Assembly: GCA_029938115.1 (NCBI GenBank)
Contig: JAPYOP010000010.1
Span: 6,541 to 41,686 of the forward strand
Length of the DNA stretch: 35,146 nucleotides
Source of the DNA: Colwellia sp.
GTDB lineage: Bacteria; Pseudomonadota; Gammaproteobacteria; Enterobacterales; Alteromonadaceae
Reading direction: 5' to 3'
In this document: one piece after another, positions 1 to 8,107 of the stretch
Layout of the letters: the number at the start of each line of letters is the position of its first letter
How positions within the stretch are numbered: the stretch's first letter is position 1
Made by a program: the position numbers and the translations under genes
The notes under the pieces: model-generated
Told to the model about the DNA's origin: nothing
The model's input: the letters and a program-made list of their open reading frames with translations, nothing else
The model's database searches: none

Positions 1-6
1 AAGCAT

Positions 7-15
7 CGACCTACA
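7..15. repeat. REP-like repeat core, truncated by window edge
   Basis: The nonamer CGACCTACA (reverse complement TGTAGGTCG) is also found at 10379-10387 and twice in the leuC-leuD gap, and with one change between leuA and leuB. Those copies sit between genes or at a stop codon. This one lies just outside the 3' end of the first glycosyltransferase gene. Only part of the element can be seen here. Confidence 0.4.
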
Positions 16-71
16 ACCTCACCTTGAGCATTGGGTAAAAAGTGCCTTTAGCGAAAACTGAGGGAGATTAC

Positions 72-1166
72 CTACATTAATGTTCTAAAAAATTCGACTA
101 ACTGTTTAGCTTCTCGCTTCACTGAATAATGCTCAAGCACTCGTTCTCGGCCATTAATTCCCATTTGGACTAATTTATCTTGATCGCTCAATAACAAATT
201 CATTTTATCAACAATTGCAGACAAATCATTTACCGGCACTACATAACCATCGGTTCCTGAACGAATAACTTCAGGCCATGCCCCCGCTTCAGTAGCTAAT
301 ACAGCAGCACCACTACTCATTGCCTCAAGCATAGTTAAGCCAAAGCCTTCGTTATCACTCAATGCGACAACTAAAGATAATGCACTAAATATTTTGGGAA
401 TATCAGCAAAATTTTGCTCTCCAGTAAAAACTATACGCTCACTTAGGCCAGCTTGCTCAATTTCCGTTTTTAATGATTTAACCAAGTCTGTATTGCTTGA
501 ACTAATAGAGCCAACAACTACAGCAGTATAATCAGGGTATTGTTCGAGTACTTTAATACAACCTTTAACAAAAAGATGAACACCTTTTTGTTCTCTAACT
601 CGACCTAATATGGCAATACCAAATTTACCTTTTTGAGTTGTTACAGGTAAAAGGTCTAATGCTTGCCAAGCTTCAGCTTTATTTTCAGGGGGGATATAAA
701 CATCGTCTTTCACGCCATGATAAATTATAGCATCAGGCTTGCGGCGCAAATAGCTAGCCGAGGCTTTACACATGGCTAATACCGCATCCATTCTATCAGT
801 TAACCAAAAAGTTGAAAGTGAACGTTGTCGTTGAGCAGCGCTACTAAAAATAATTTTAATCTTTGCTCTAAATATATATTTTAATGTCAGTGCTTGAATC
901 ATTTCATCAACACGGCGGGCATGAAATATTCTAAAACGACCATCAAGTAAAGGCGTTTTACACATTTTAGCGACTTGTAAAAAGCCAATATTTAACGACT
1001 CATCAGGTAAGTTGTGCTTACCCATGACTCTCAAGTTGATTAGCTTTTGTTGCTCTGATAATAACTGCAACATAGTTGACGTTACACCAGAAAAATTCGA
1101 GTTAGAATTACCAATAATTAACTCAACTTCCTTATTATGTTTTTTATTCGACATACTCGCGTTCAT
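72..1166 (-). CDS. Glycosyltransferase family 4 (GT-B), probable LPS/envelope glycan enzyme
   Basis: A 364-residue GT-B glycosyltransferase. The C-terminal half has the family-4 signatures: LGRVREQKG in the nucleotide-sugar domain and the EX7E motif EGFGLTMLE followed by AMSSGAAVLATEAGAWPEVI. The N-terminal half is less conserved and would bind the acceptor. There is no signal peptide or membrane segment, so it should act at the cytoplasmic face. It is divergent from lpxL, which suggests a role in LPS core or another envelope glycan, but donor and acceptor cannot be told from sequence. The start is either residue 1 or the methionine at residue 5 (position 1154); neither has a strong ribosome binding site. 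Confidence 0.85.
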   Translation of the reverse strand: MNASMSNKKHNKEVELIIGNSNSNFSGVTSTMLQLLSEQQKLINLRVMGKHNLPDESLNIGFLQVAKMCKTPLLDGRFRIFHARRVDEMIQALTLKYIFRAKIKIIFSSAAQRQRSLSTFWLTDRMDAVLAMCKASASYLRRKPDAIIYHGVKDDVYIPPENKAEAWQALDLLPVTTQKGKFGIAILGRVREQKGVHLFVKGCIKVLEQYPDYTAVVVGSISSSNTDLVKSLKTEIEQAGLSERIVFTGEQNFADIPKIFSALSLVVALSDNEGFGLTMLEAMSSGAAVLATEAGAWPEVIRSGTDGYVVPVNDLSAIVDKMNLLLSDQDKLVQMGINGRERVLEHYSVKREAKQLVEFFRTLM

Positions 1167-1242
1167 TTACCCGACAAATTACTAATGATTAAAAAATAAT
1201 GCCTTATTCTACGACAAACCATTCATGGTTAACATAAGTTAT

Positions 1243-1272
1243 TTGCCCATATGAATGTAACTTAGGTATAAT
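1243..1272 (+). promoter_or_regulatory. Probable sigma-70 promoter of lpxL
   Basis: TTGCCC (1243-1248) and a perfect TATAAT (1267-1272) are separated by 18 bases in the divergent gap. They place the transcription start near 1279, about 35 bases before the lpxL start. Confidence 0.55.
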
Positions 1273-1312
1273 TCCCCTAATTTTGCACTAGCCAGAAACC
1301 TGAGAGCCCCTT

Positions 1313-2251
1313 TTGAGTAAAAATAAAGTTTCACAACCTGATTTTAAATTAGCCTTTTTATTACCTAAATATTGGCTAACCTGGTTAGGTGTTTTCATTC
1401 TTTACAGCATTTCATGGTTACCTTATAAGTGGCAATTAGGCTTAGGTCGTATGTTAGGTCGCTTGTTATATAAAATAGGCTCAAAAAGAAAGCATGTAGC
1501 CGAGGTTAATTTAAAGCTTTGTTTTCCTGAAATGAGTGAACAAGAGCGACAGCATGTTTTGAAGAAAAACTTTGAAAATACCGGCATTGCACTTTTTGAA
1601 ACCGGCATGGGTTGGTGGTGGCCTAACTGGCGTGTTGATCGTAAAGTTAACATTGTTGGTCTTGAACATATTGAAAAAGCTCAGCGTGAAGGGAAAGGCA
1701 TATTATTATTGGCTATGCATTATTTAAGCGCTGAAATGAATGTTCGTGCAGTGGGACATGGTCACCCTATGGTGGTGTTTTATCGTCCTCATAACAACCA
1801 CTTAATGGAGTATTTTCAGTTTCGTGGTCGTGGTCGTTCTAATAAATACATGTTAGGTAAAAGAGATGTAAAAGGACTAATTAAAGCTTTAAAAGAGGGT
1901 GAAGCCTGTATTTACTTGCCTGATCAAGATTATGGTAGAAACCGTAGTTTATTCGTCCCTTTTTTTGGTGTAAAAGACACGGCAACAACCACAGGTACGC
2001 TTATTTTTGCCCGACAAAGAAATGTTAAGACTATGATGATAGTTCCCACCAGGAATGATGATGACAGTGGTTATACCCTAGAAATATCAGCACCTTTAGA
2101 AAACTTTCCAACCAAGGATGATGAAGCCGATTTAATCCGAATAAACCAGGAGTTAGAAAAAGCTATATCGCAAAAACCTGAACAATATATGTGGTTACAC
2201 CGACGCTTTAAAACGCGTCCAGATCCTGACGCTCCATCACTATATAAGTAG
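1313..2251 (+). CDS. lpxL: Kdo2-lipid IVA / lipid A late acyltransferase (LpxL/LpxM family)
   Basis: A 312-residue inner-membrane enzyme of the lysophospholipid-type acyltransferase family. Enzymes of this family transfer a secondary acyl chain from acyl-ACP to lipid A. One N-terminal hydrophobic segment (about residues 20-38) would anchor it. The catalytic HX4(D/E) motif is H136-YLSA-E141. The block VVFYRPHNNHLMEYF followed by RGRSNKYMLGKRDVKGLIKAL closely matches E. coli LpxL (VYRPNDNPLMDW / RMRSNKSML / DLKGMIKALKKGE), and MWLHRRFKTRP is the family's C-terminal signature. The start is a TTG, the only reasonable choice giving the usual length. Whether it acts as LpxL or LpxM cannot be decided from the sequence. 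Confidence 0.93.
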   Translation: MSKNKVSQPDFKLAFLLPKYWLTWLGVFILYSISWLPYKWQLGLGRMLGRLLYKIGSKRKHVAEVNLKLCFPEMSEQERQHVLKKNFENTGIALFETGMGWWWPNWRVDRKVNIVGLEHIEKAQREGKGILLLAMHYLSAEMNVRAVGHGHPMVVFYRPHNNHLMEYFQFRGRGRSNKYMLGKRDVKGLIKALKEGEACIYLPDQDYGRNRSLFVPFFGVKDTATTTGTLIFARQRNVKTMMIVPTRNDDDSGYTLEISAPLENFPTKDDEADLIRINQELEKAISQKPEQYMWLHRRFKTRPDPDAPSLYK

Positions 2252-2266
2252 TAATGAAGTAATTCT

Positions 2267-2295
2267 TTGAAAAACTGGTAACTATTTTGTATTGT
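2267..2295 (+). promoter_or_regulatory. Possible promoter for the TcpQ-domain gene
   Basis: TTGAAA (2267-2272), a 17-base spacer and TATTGT (2290-2295) lie in the 88-base gap after lpxL. The downstream gene may therefore be transcribed independently of lpxL. Confidence 0.35.
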
Positions 2296-2339
2296 ATAAA
2301 CATTACCTACAAATCTTTATAACTGGAAATTGATTTATC

Positions 2340-2987
2340 ATGGGCTTCTGGATTCGAAATGCAATTATAGCAATAGTATTAATTGGCCTAGCTGTAGCCT
2401 TTTTTCTCTATAAAGATGTATTGCTCGATTCCGACCAAAAAGTGCAACAGGTATCAACGGCGGGAGGTAAAGAAGAATCCGCATCAATGACAGCACCAAA
2501 GCCTAAGCCAAAAGTAGAATCCAAGAATGCTGCAGCAGATGGACTCTCTAATTTCTATGCAAAAATATACGGTGATAAAGAAGAAAGGAAAATAAGAAAT
2601 AACGTTATATTTTTACCCGAACCTCAAGGTGACATTGTTGAAATACTCCAAGCAAGAGAAATGGTTGTTCGCCCATATCGTAAGAACTGGAGTGGCACTG
2701 AAGAGTCAAGACCCTTTAGAAAAGGCGAGACACTTTATCAAAAGCTTGCTGAATATTCAGCAAAAGATGGTCTTGAAATTCTTTGGTGGATCAATAAAGA
2801 TTTCATCGTTAAAGACCCTTTCCGTATCGAGAAGAATATATTAAAAGCCGCTAAACAAATAGGACAAGCTATATCCGGTCACTACCCCGAGGGGGTCAGC
2901 AGTTACTTTTGTTATCGTCAACGTACTTTGGTCTTTATTAATGAGGCTCCTAGTTACCTTAATGATGAATGCATTTTGTTAAAATAA
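2340..2987 (+). CDS. Membrane-anchored protein with TcpQ-like C-terminal domain
   Basis: A 215-residue protein. One transmembrane helix (residues 6-24) is followed by a Lys/Pro/Ala-rich linker (about 40-65), so the rest should lie in the periplasm. The C-terminal 90 residues (GETLYQKLAEYSAKDGLEI, then WWINKDFIV, a predicted helix, and RQRTLVFINEAP) have the pattern of the TcpQ/PilL C-terminal domain. That domain is found in secretin-associated proteins of type IVb pili and related systems. No pilus or secretion genes adjoin it, so its partner is unknown. The ribosome binding site is weak. Family assignment is by pattern only. Confidence 0.6.
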   Translation: MGFWIRNAIIAIVLIGLAVAFFLYKDVLLDSDQKVQQVSTAGGKEESASMTAPKPKPKVESKNAAADGLSNFYAKIYGDKEERKIRNNVIFLPEPQGDIVEILQAREMVVRPYRKNWSGTEESRPFRKGETLYQKLAEYSAKDGLEILWWINKDFIVKDPFRIEKNILKAAKQIGQAISGHYPEGVSSYFCYRQRTLVFINEAPSYLNDECILLK

Positions 2988-3012
2988 TACCTCTTTTATA
3001 TTAGTGTATTGT

Positions 3013-5958
3013 TTATATAAACTTTTTCCATAGCTCAACCACTTGCTTTTGTTCTACTAATAAAGAATCAGCTATTAATAAGGCTTCATTTTGTAACGTC
3101 GCTTTATGGCCATAATCTCTTAGTTTTTGATAACTATTCACCAGTAAATCTCGTTCGGTTTCATTTAATATTTTCAAGTTAGCAAGTGATTTAAAAATAC
3201 CTAAATTATCACAATGCTCAGGTAATCTTTCATACTGATGACTATGTGCTAAGACTAAATATTGAGCTAAAAATTCAATATCGACTAAACCACCTACTCC
3301 CTGTTTGATATCAACAAGAGTGTATTGGGATTTATCAAGATGATTGCGCATCTTTTCGCGCATATTAACCACATCTGTTTTTAATTGTGCCTGATCTCTT
3401 TTTTGACATAACACTTGCTCACGAGTTTTTTCAAATTCATCCACAAGTGCTTTATTTCCATAAACAATACGCGCTCGAACAAGCGCTTGATGTTCCCATG
3501 TCCATGCATCATATTGCTGATACTGATCAAAAGTATTGATGTGTATAACTAGCACACCGGAATTACCCGATGGGCGCAAGCGCATGTCTAATTCATACAA
3601 AATTCCGCTATTCATGCGAGTATTAAAAATATGCATAATGCGCTGAGCTAATTTCATATAAAAATGGCTTGCTGAAACTACTTTATCACCATCGGCTAAA
3701 CCTGTTGTTTCATCTCCTTCGGGGCTATGATGAACAAAAACAAGATCAAGATCTGAGCCATAGCTCAATTCACTGCCTCCCATTTTCCCATAAGCTATGA
3801 CAGCAAAACCTTTATTGTTTTGATCTATTGTATCGCTATCAACAATAGACTTAGGAAGCCCAAAACGACCTACCACTTTTTGCCAAGCAATATTGATGAC
3901 TTCATTTATTATTGCTTCAGCTAGCGCAGTTAAGTGTTGGCTTACTTTTTTAACATCGAGTACACCCGCAATATCTGCAGCTGCAATGCGTAGTTGTTGT
4001 GCCTGTTTAAATAAGCGTAGGTTATCCATTTGAGCTTCAAGATCATCTTCCTGAATACGAAGCATATTCTCGCGTAATTCCAAACCATAGGCAGATAATT
4101 GAGGAGGATTATGCAATAAGGTAGGATCAATTAATTCATCAAGTAAAATAGGATATTTAGCAATATAATCGGCTACCCAACTACTCGCTTGGCATAAGTG
4201 AATAAGCTGCTTTAATGCCCCTTCATTTTCAAATAACAATTCTAAATAAGCGGTGCGCGAAACTATTTTTTTAAACACATGTAGTACTCGCTCTAGCACA
4301 AATTCAGCTTGTTTTGCTTGCTGAATATGGCAGATAAGTTGGGGTATTAACTTATCTAAAACTTGTCGACCTCTATTACCTATACTTCGCTTAGCCACAT
4401 CATTTCTAAAATCTGATAACAAACCCCAAACTTTTTTACTATCCCAAAAATTTTCACCTTGTGCTATTTGTTCTTGCTCAAGCCAAGCTATAGATTCTTC
4501 ATCACTCCAACGGCTATGCCATAACGTACACCAATGTTGATCTTCTGCTTGATGATTAGGACTTTCAATACCAATTAATTGCCCAAATTTTTCATGCACC
4601 CCGTTCATATGCATATCTAACGTTTGAATAAAGCTTTCCCATGAATCAAAATTAAGCACCTGCAATAACCTTTGTTTATCTAATTCGTTATCAGGTAAGG
4701 TTTGTGTTTGCTTATCAGCTAGCGCTTGTAAAATATTCTCGACTCGACGCAGAAAACAATAAGCATTTTCTAATACCAGTTTGCTGTCTGCTGTTATTTC
4801 ACCAGCACGCACCAATTCGGGTAAAACAGTTAGCAAACGTCGCTGTTGCAGCTCTTTTACTCTGCCACCACGAATTAATTGAAATACTTGCACTATGAAC
4901 TCTATTTCACGAATGCCACCGGCACCCAATTTAATATTGTTTATTAATTGCTTACGGCGAACTTCTTGCGAAATCATACTTTTCATACGGCGCAAGCTGT
5001 CAATGACACTAAAATCAATGTAACGACGATAAACAAAAGGTCGTAACAAAGTTGATAGTTCTTGCCGGTATAGATCATCACCTGATGATGGCGGATTTAC
5101 CGAAGAGTTTATTGACGGAATAATACGTGCTTTGAGCATGGCGTATCGTTCCCAGTCACGGCCTTGCTCTTGGTAGTAGTCTTCCATTGCATTGAAAGTT
5201 AAAACTAATGGACCACTTTCTCCAAAAGGCCGTAAACGCATATCAACACGGTATACAAAACCATCAGCGGTATGTTGATGTAATGACGTAATTAATTTTT
5301 GCGCCAAACGAGTGAAAAATTGCTGATTGTCTAAACTTCGTCGACAACCTTGTGTTTCACCGCTATGAGGATAAACAAAAATCAAATCTATATCAGAAGA
5401 AAAATTTAGTTCTTTACCGCCAAGTTTACCCATACCATAAACAAGTAATGGCTGAATGCTTCCATCATGACTTGTTGGTGTACCCCATTTGCTTTGACAA
5501 AACTGCGTTAACCAATCAAGGCTACATTGAATCAAAGCATCGGCCAGTAAAGATAAGCGCTCAAGTGAATGCTCAAGCGCTATATTTAAGACCAAATCTG
5601 CAACCGCAATATTGACCATTTGCTGCAAACGAAAACGCCTTAATAACCGATGCAGCTGTTCTTCACTTTGACAATCCGTTATCAGTTCCTTAAGCAAACT
5701 TGCATAAGCAGGTGTTTTTTTCGAATAAACATCTTTACTTACAAATAATGCCATCACTAATTCAGGTGCTTGCTGTGCGCTAGTTAGCACAAAGTCGCTC
5801 AACGTAATGGCTAGTTTAAAGTGATCAAGCTGCTTAGAAGTTAGTACCTGATAACATTGAGGATGTTGCTGGCTAAACTGCTGCCAACTTTTTTTTTGCT
5901 GCAATTTTAGTAACTTATTATCATCAAGTTGTGATAAAGGGGAAAGAGGCAAAAGCAT
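3013..5958 (-). CDS. glnE: Bifunctional glutamine synthetase adenylyltransferase / adenylyl-removing enzyme
   Basis: A 981-residue protein that adjusts glutamine synthetase activity by adenylylating it or removing AMP, in response to PII and glutamine. It has two nucleotidyltransferase domains with the family motifs. The N-terminal (deadenylylating) one is GMGKLGGKELNFSSDIDLIF at residues 175-194. The C-terminal (adenylylating) one is AYGKMGGSELSYGSDLDLVF near residue 722. Both contain the paired metal-binding aspartates (DID and DLD). Length is close to E. coli GlnE (946). It is convergent with the TcpQ gene with 25 bases between stops. AAGGA lies directly against the ATG, unusually close. 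In E. coli the upstream neighbour is ygiF; here a YgiF-like gene lies about 6.4 kb away. Confidence 0.97.
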   Translation of the reverse strand: MLLPLSPLSQLDDNKLLKLQQKKSWQQFSQQHPQCYQVLTSKQLDHFKLAITLSDFVLTSAQQAPELVMALFVSKDVYSKKTPAYASLLKELITDCQSEEQLHRLLRRFRLQQMVNIAVADLVLNIALEHSLERLSLLADALIQCSLDWLTQFCQSKWGTPTSHDGSIQPLLVYGMGKLGGKELNFSSDIDLIFVYPHSGETQGCRRSLDNQQFFTRLAQKLITSLHQHTADGFVYRVDMRLRPFGESGPLVLTFNAMEDYYQEQGRDWERYAMLKARIIPSINSSVNPPSSGDDLYRQELSTLLRPFVYRRYIDFSVIDSLRRMKSMISQEVRRKQLINNIKLGAGGIREIEFIVQVFQLIRGGRVKELQQRRLLTVLPELVRAGEITADSKLVLENAYCFLRRVENILQALADKQTQTLPDNELDKQRLLQVLNFDSWESFIQTLDMHMNGVHEKFGQLIGIESPNHQAEDQHWCTLWHSRWSDEESIAWLEQEQIAQGENFWDSKKVWGLLSDFRNDVAKRSIGNRGRQVLDKLIPQLICHIQQAKQAEFVLERVLHVFKKIVSRTAYLELLFENEGALKQLIHLCQASSWVADYIAKYPILLDELIDPTLLHNPPQLSAYGLELRENMLRIQEDDLEAQMDNLRLFKQAQQLRIAAADIAGVLDVKKVSQHLTALAEAIINEVINIAWQKVVGRFGLPKSIVDSDTIDQNNKGFAVIAYGKMGGSELSYGSDLDLVFVHHSPEGDETTGLADGDKVVSASHFYMKLAQRIMHIFNTRMNSGILYELDMRLRPSGNSGVLVIHINTFDQYQQYDAWTWEHQALVRARIVYGNKALVDEFEKTREQVLCQKRDQAQLKTDVVNMREKMRNHLDKSQYTLVDIKQGVGGLVDIEFLAQYLVLAHSHQYERLPEHCDNLGIFKSLANLKILNETERDLLVNSYQKLRDYGHKATLQNEALLIADSLLVEQKQVVELWKKFI

Positions 5959-5985
5959 TCCTTTTTATATCGCTAAGATAAAACA

Positions 5986-6014
5986 TAGACATAATATGTC
6001 ATCAGTGCTATTAA
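5986..6014 (+). promoter_or_regulatory. Probable promoter of Psp-like block A
   Basis: TAGACA (5986-5991), a 17-base spacer and TATTAA (6009-6014) lie in the glnE divergent gap. The -35 box overlaps the palindrome at 5988-6000 in the same register as at the block B promoter (9880-9907). Confidence 0.55.
5988..6000. promoter_or_regulatory. Palindromic operator, copy 1 (GACATA-A-TATGTC)
   Basis: A perfect dyad with 6-base arms around a central A. The same core recurs at 9882-9894 and, with a central T, at 9918-9930. I did not see another copy in the window. It covers the -35 region of the block A promoter and is 30 bases upstream of the glnE start. Confidence 0.65.
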
Positions 6015-6037
6015 TAGATTATTAAGATAGCATTTTT

Positions 6038-7057
6038 ATGGAGATGATGGCAGCAATGCAAAGGCTAATACACTCTTTTCCTCAGCAGTTTTATAAGAAG
6101 ATATGCACTAGTTCAATGTTAGTGATCACTATTTTCTTATTGTCTGCCTGTGGAGATCCAATTAAAGAACAAGCATTACAACAATTACCTATTACGCAGC
6201 AAAGAGTGACACAGCTCGGAGATGCTTTAAGTAGTGGCCAAGTTCGTAATGCTAATTTGATTAATCAATACGCCGAGAAAGTTTCCGCTCAAAAGCCCAG
6301 TCTATCCTCGCTGATTGATGAATTTAAAAAAGATGCTTCAACACAAGGGCCAATGTATCGCGCCTTATTAGATCGCGTTAACACCGCAAAAAATCAGCCT
6401 CAGATGTTCGCTTCAAGCCAAGCACTATACGATGAATTACTCAATATTTATCAAGCGGCTGATCCCGTACTTTATTCTGATGCGTTAAGTGATCCCCTAA
6501 ATGTTTTAGCCGACATGTCTGACGGACAATTGCCAAGAGTGAACTCTCTGTCAAAAGCACAGAGCAAAAAAGCAAATAATTCACAAGATTTTGGCACCGG
6601 TGAACAGCTAATTGGTAACCCAAGTTATGGTCATTGGCAATCAGGCAGCAGCGGTACTTCTTTTTGGGCATGGTATGGTATGTATTCAATGATGGGCAAT
6701 GTATTTGGTCGCCCTACCTATTATAGTGATTGGGGACGCAGCCGTAATTATAGTTATTATAATGATTATGGAAGAACTCGCTATAGCTCACCTAGCCAAT
6801 TAAATAATCAAACTAAGCTTGACCAACGAACAAAGAAGTCGTTTTCTAACAAAGGACAGAAGTACACTAGTCCCTACAGTAAAAATCGTACTGGCTCTTC
6901 AAGTTTATCCGGTAAAAGTAAAACAGCGCAAACGAGTGCGAATCGCTTTCGGACCAACACCGCAAGAAAAAGCAGTTATGCCAGTAAGTCTAGTAAAAAC
7001 TCTAGTTTTAGAAATTCAAACACCAAAACATCACGCAGCTTCCGTCGTGGAAAGTAA
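6038..7057 (+). CDS. Putative lipoprotein with Ser/Arg/Lys-rich C-terminal tail (YjfM-like position)
   Basis: A 339-residue protein with a lipobox LSAC (Cys38) at the end of a hydrophobic stretch. The preceding n-region is long. The methionine at residue 7 (position 6056) or those at 6044 and 6047 may be the true start; TGGAG at 6039-6043 favours an internal start. Residues 40-155 look helical and Gln/Ala-rich. A middle patch (SFWAWYGMYSMMGNVFGRP, about 205-225) is aromatic. The last 130 residues are low-complexity Tyr/Ser/Asn/Arg/Lys with a strongly positive charge, ending in RSFRRGK. E. coli YjfM (DUF1190), encoded in the equivalent cluster, has the same plan of lipoprotein, short Met/Gly/Trp patch and basic Ser-rich tail. 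I could not align the sequences convincingly. Function unknown; envelope localisation is inferred. Confidence 0.7.
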   Translation: MEMMAAMQRLIHSFPQQFYKKICTSSMLVITIFLLSACGDPIKEQALQQLPITQQRVTQLGDALSSGQVRNANLINQYAEKVSAQKPSLSSLIDEFKKDASTQGPMYRALLDRVNTAKNQPQMFASSQALYDELLNIYQAADPVLYSDALSDPLNVLADMSDGQLPRVNSLSKAQSKKANNSQDFGTGEQLIGNPSYGHWQSGSSGTSFWAWYGMYSMMGNVFGRPTYYSDWGRSRNYSYYNDYGRTRYSSPSQLNNQTKLDQRTKKSFSNKGQKYTSPYSKNRTGSSSLSGKSKTAQTSANRFRTNTARKSSYASKSSKNSSFRNSNTKTSRSFRRGK

Positions 7058-7081
7058 CAAGTAATAGGAACAAAATATATT

Positions 7082-7984
7082 ATGAATACATTAATTGAAC
7101 TCGTTGGTGTTAATCAAGAATTGCTAACTTATTTAGCCATAGATGTCACTATTGCTATTGTTCTGCTAGGTGCAATGCGCTTTTTGTTAGGATTAACGAG
7201 CCAAGTAAATAGTACTGAAGAATTAGCCCAAAAAGATAACTTTGCTTTTGGCGTTAGTGTCGCCGGTAGCATATTGGCTTTGGGTATTGTTTTAACTGGC
7301 GCTATTACTGGCGAAAATGCACCAAGTTACATGATGGAAATCATCGGCATGTTAGCATACGGAGCTTACGGTCTAGTATTAATTAAAGTAGGTCGCGTTA
7401 TTCAAGATAAAGTGGCACTACAGCATTTAAATAAAACTGAGCTCATAAAAGAGCAAAATCTAACGATAGGTATTATTGATGCTGCTGGCGCCATTGCAAC
7501 TGCTATCATTATTCGTGCCGTATTACTTTGGGTTGACGGTTTAGATGTAGCTACTTTCATCGCCATTACCAGTGGCTTTATTGTTGCCCAAGCAGTTTTA
7601 GTATTAGTTACTCGTATCAGAGAAAGAAAATATGCAAAAAACAATCAAGAAGACTGTTTGCAAGAAGCCTTAAGTGAAGGGCAACTAGCGCTTGCTATTC
7701 GCTATAGCGGCCAAGTAATTAGTACCGCCTTAGCCGTTACAGCTGCTAGCCACTTTTTAGTTTATAGCCCTGAAACGTTAATGATGAACCTCATTGGTTG
7801 GTTAGTGTTTGGCATAATAATGACTTTATTGGTTGCAGTGTTAACATCTCTCGCTAAACGTATTGTTTTATGGGGTATTAATTTAGTAGAAGAAGTAGAT
7901 CAACAACACAACATTGGTGTTGCTAGTATTGAAATGGCAACCAGTATATCAATCGCCATGATTTTAACTGCATTGATGGCATAA
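7082..7984 (+). CDS. DUF350 membrane protein with two DUF350 units (YjfL family)
   Basis: A 300-residue integral membrane protein with about eight hydrophobic segments. The sequence is an internal duplication. KDNFAFGVSVAGSILALGIV in the first half aligns with the block starting EGQLALAIRYSGQVISTALA in the second. Likewise EQNLTIGIIDAAGAIATAII aligns with QHNIGVASIEMATSISIAMI. Each half matches the DUF350 pattern seen singly in E. coli YjfL (about 130 residues). DUF350 genes often lie beside PspA-family and spermidine-synthase-like genes, as here. It begins 24 bases after the lipoprotein stop with an AGGA site. The biochemical role of DUF350 is not known. Confidence 0.85.
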   Translation: MNTLIELVGVNQELLTYLAIDVTIAIVLLGAMRFLLGLTSQVNSTEELAQKDNFAFGVSVAGSILALGIVLTGAITGENAPSYMMEIIGMLAYGAYGLVLIKVGRVIQDKVALQHLNKTELIKEQNLTIGIIDAAGAIATAIIIRAVLLWVDGLDVATFIAITSGFIVAQAVLVLVTRIRERKYAKNNQEDCLQEALSEGQLALAIRYSGQVISTALAVTAASHFLVYSPETLMMNLIGWLVFGIIMTLLVAVLTSLAKRIVLWGINLVEEVDQQHNIGVASIEMATSISIAMILTALMA

Positions 7985-8009
7985 AAGCGAAGCCTAAGTA
8001 TCCTTTAAC

Positions 8010-8050
8010 AGTCTCAAGTTGCGAATAAAGTGTTTTCGTAACTTGAGACT
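8010..8050 (+). promoter_or_regulatory. Strong intercistronic stem-loop in block A
   Basis: Left arm 8010-8025 (AGTCTCAAGTTGCGAA) pairs with right arm 8035-8050 (TTCGTAACTTGAGACT): 11 Watson-Crick pairs, one G-U, then four more, around a 9-base loop. No T-tract follows on the plus strand, so it is not a canonical terminator. It may stabilise or process the mRNA, or reduce readthrough. Confidence 0.6.
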
Positions 8051-8107
8051 AGAAACGTATGTATTAAAAGTCATAAAATCCAAATTCACGCTAGTCAATA
8101 TTCTTAT

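Noticed and set aside
2..61. Nineteen in-frame codons ending in TGA at the left edge, possibly the tail of a plus-strand gene
   Set aside because: Too short to judge and it contains the REP-like CGACCTACA core, so it may be non-coding.
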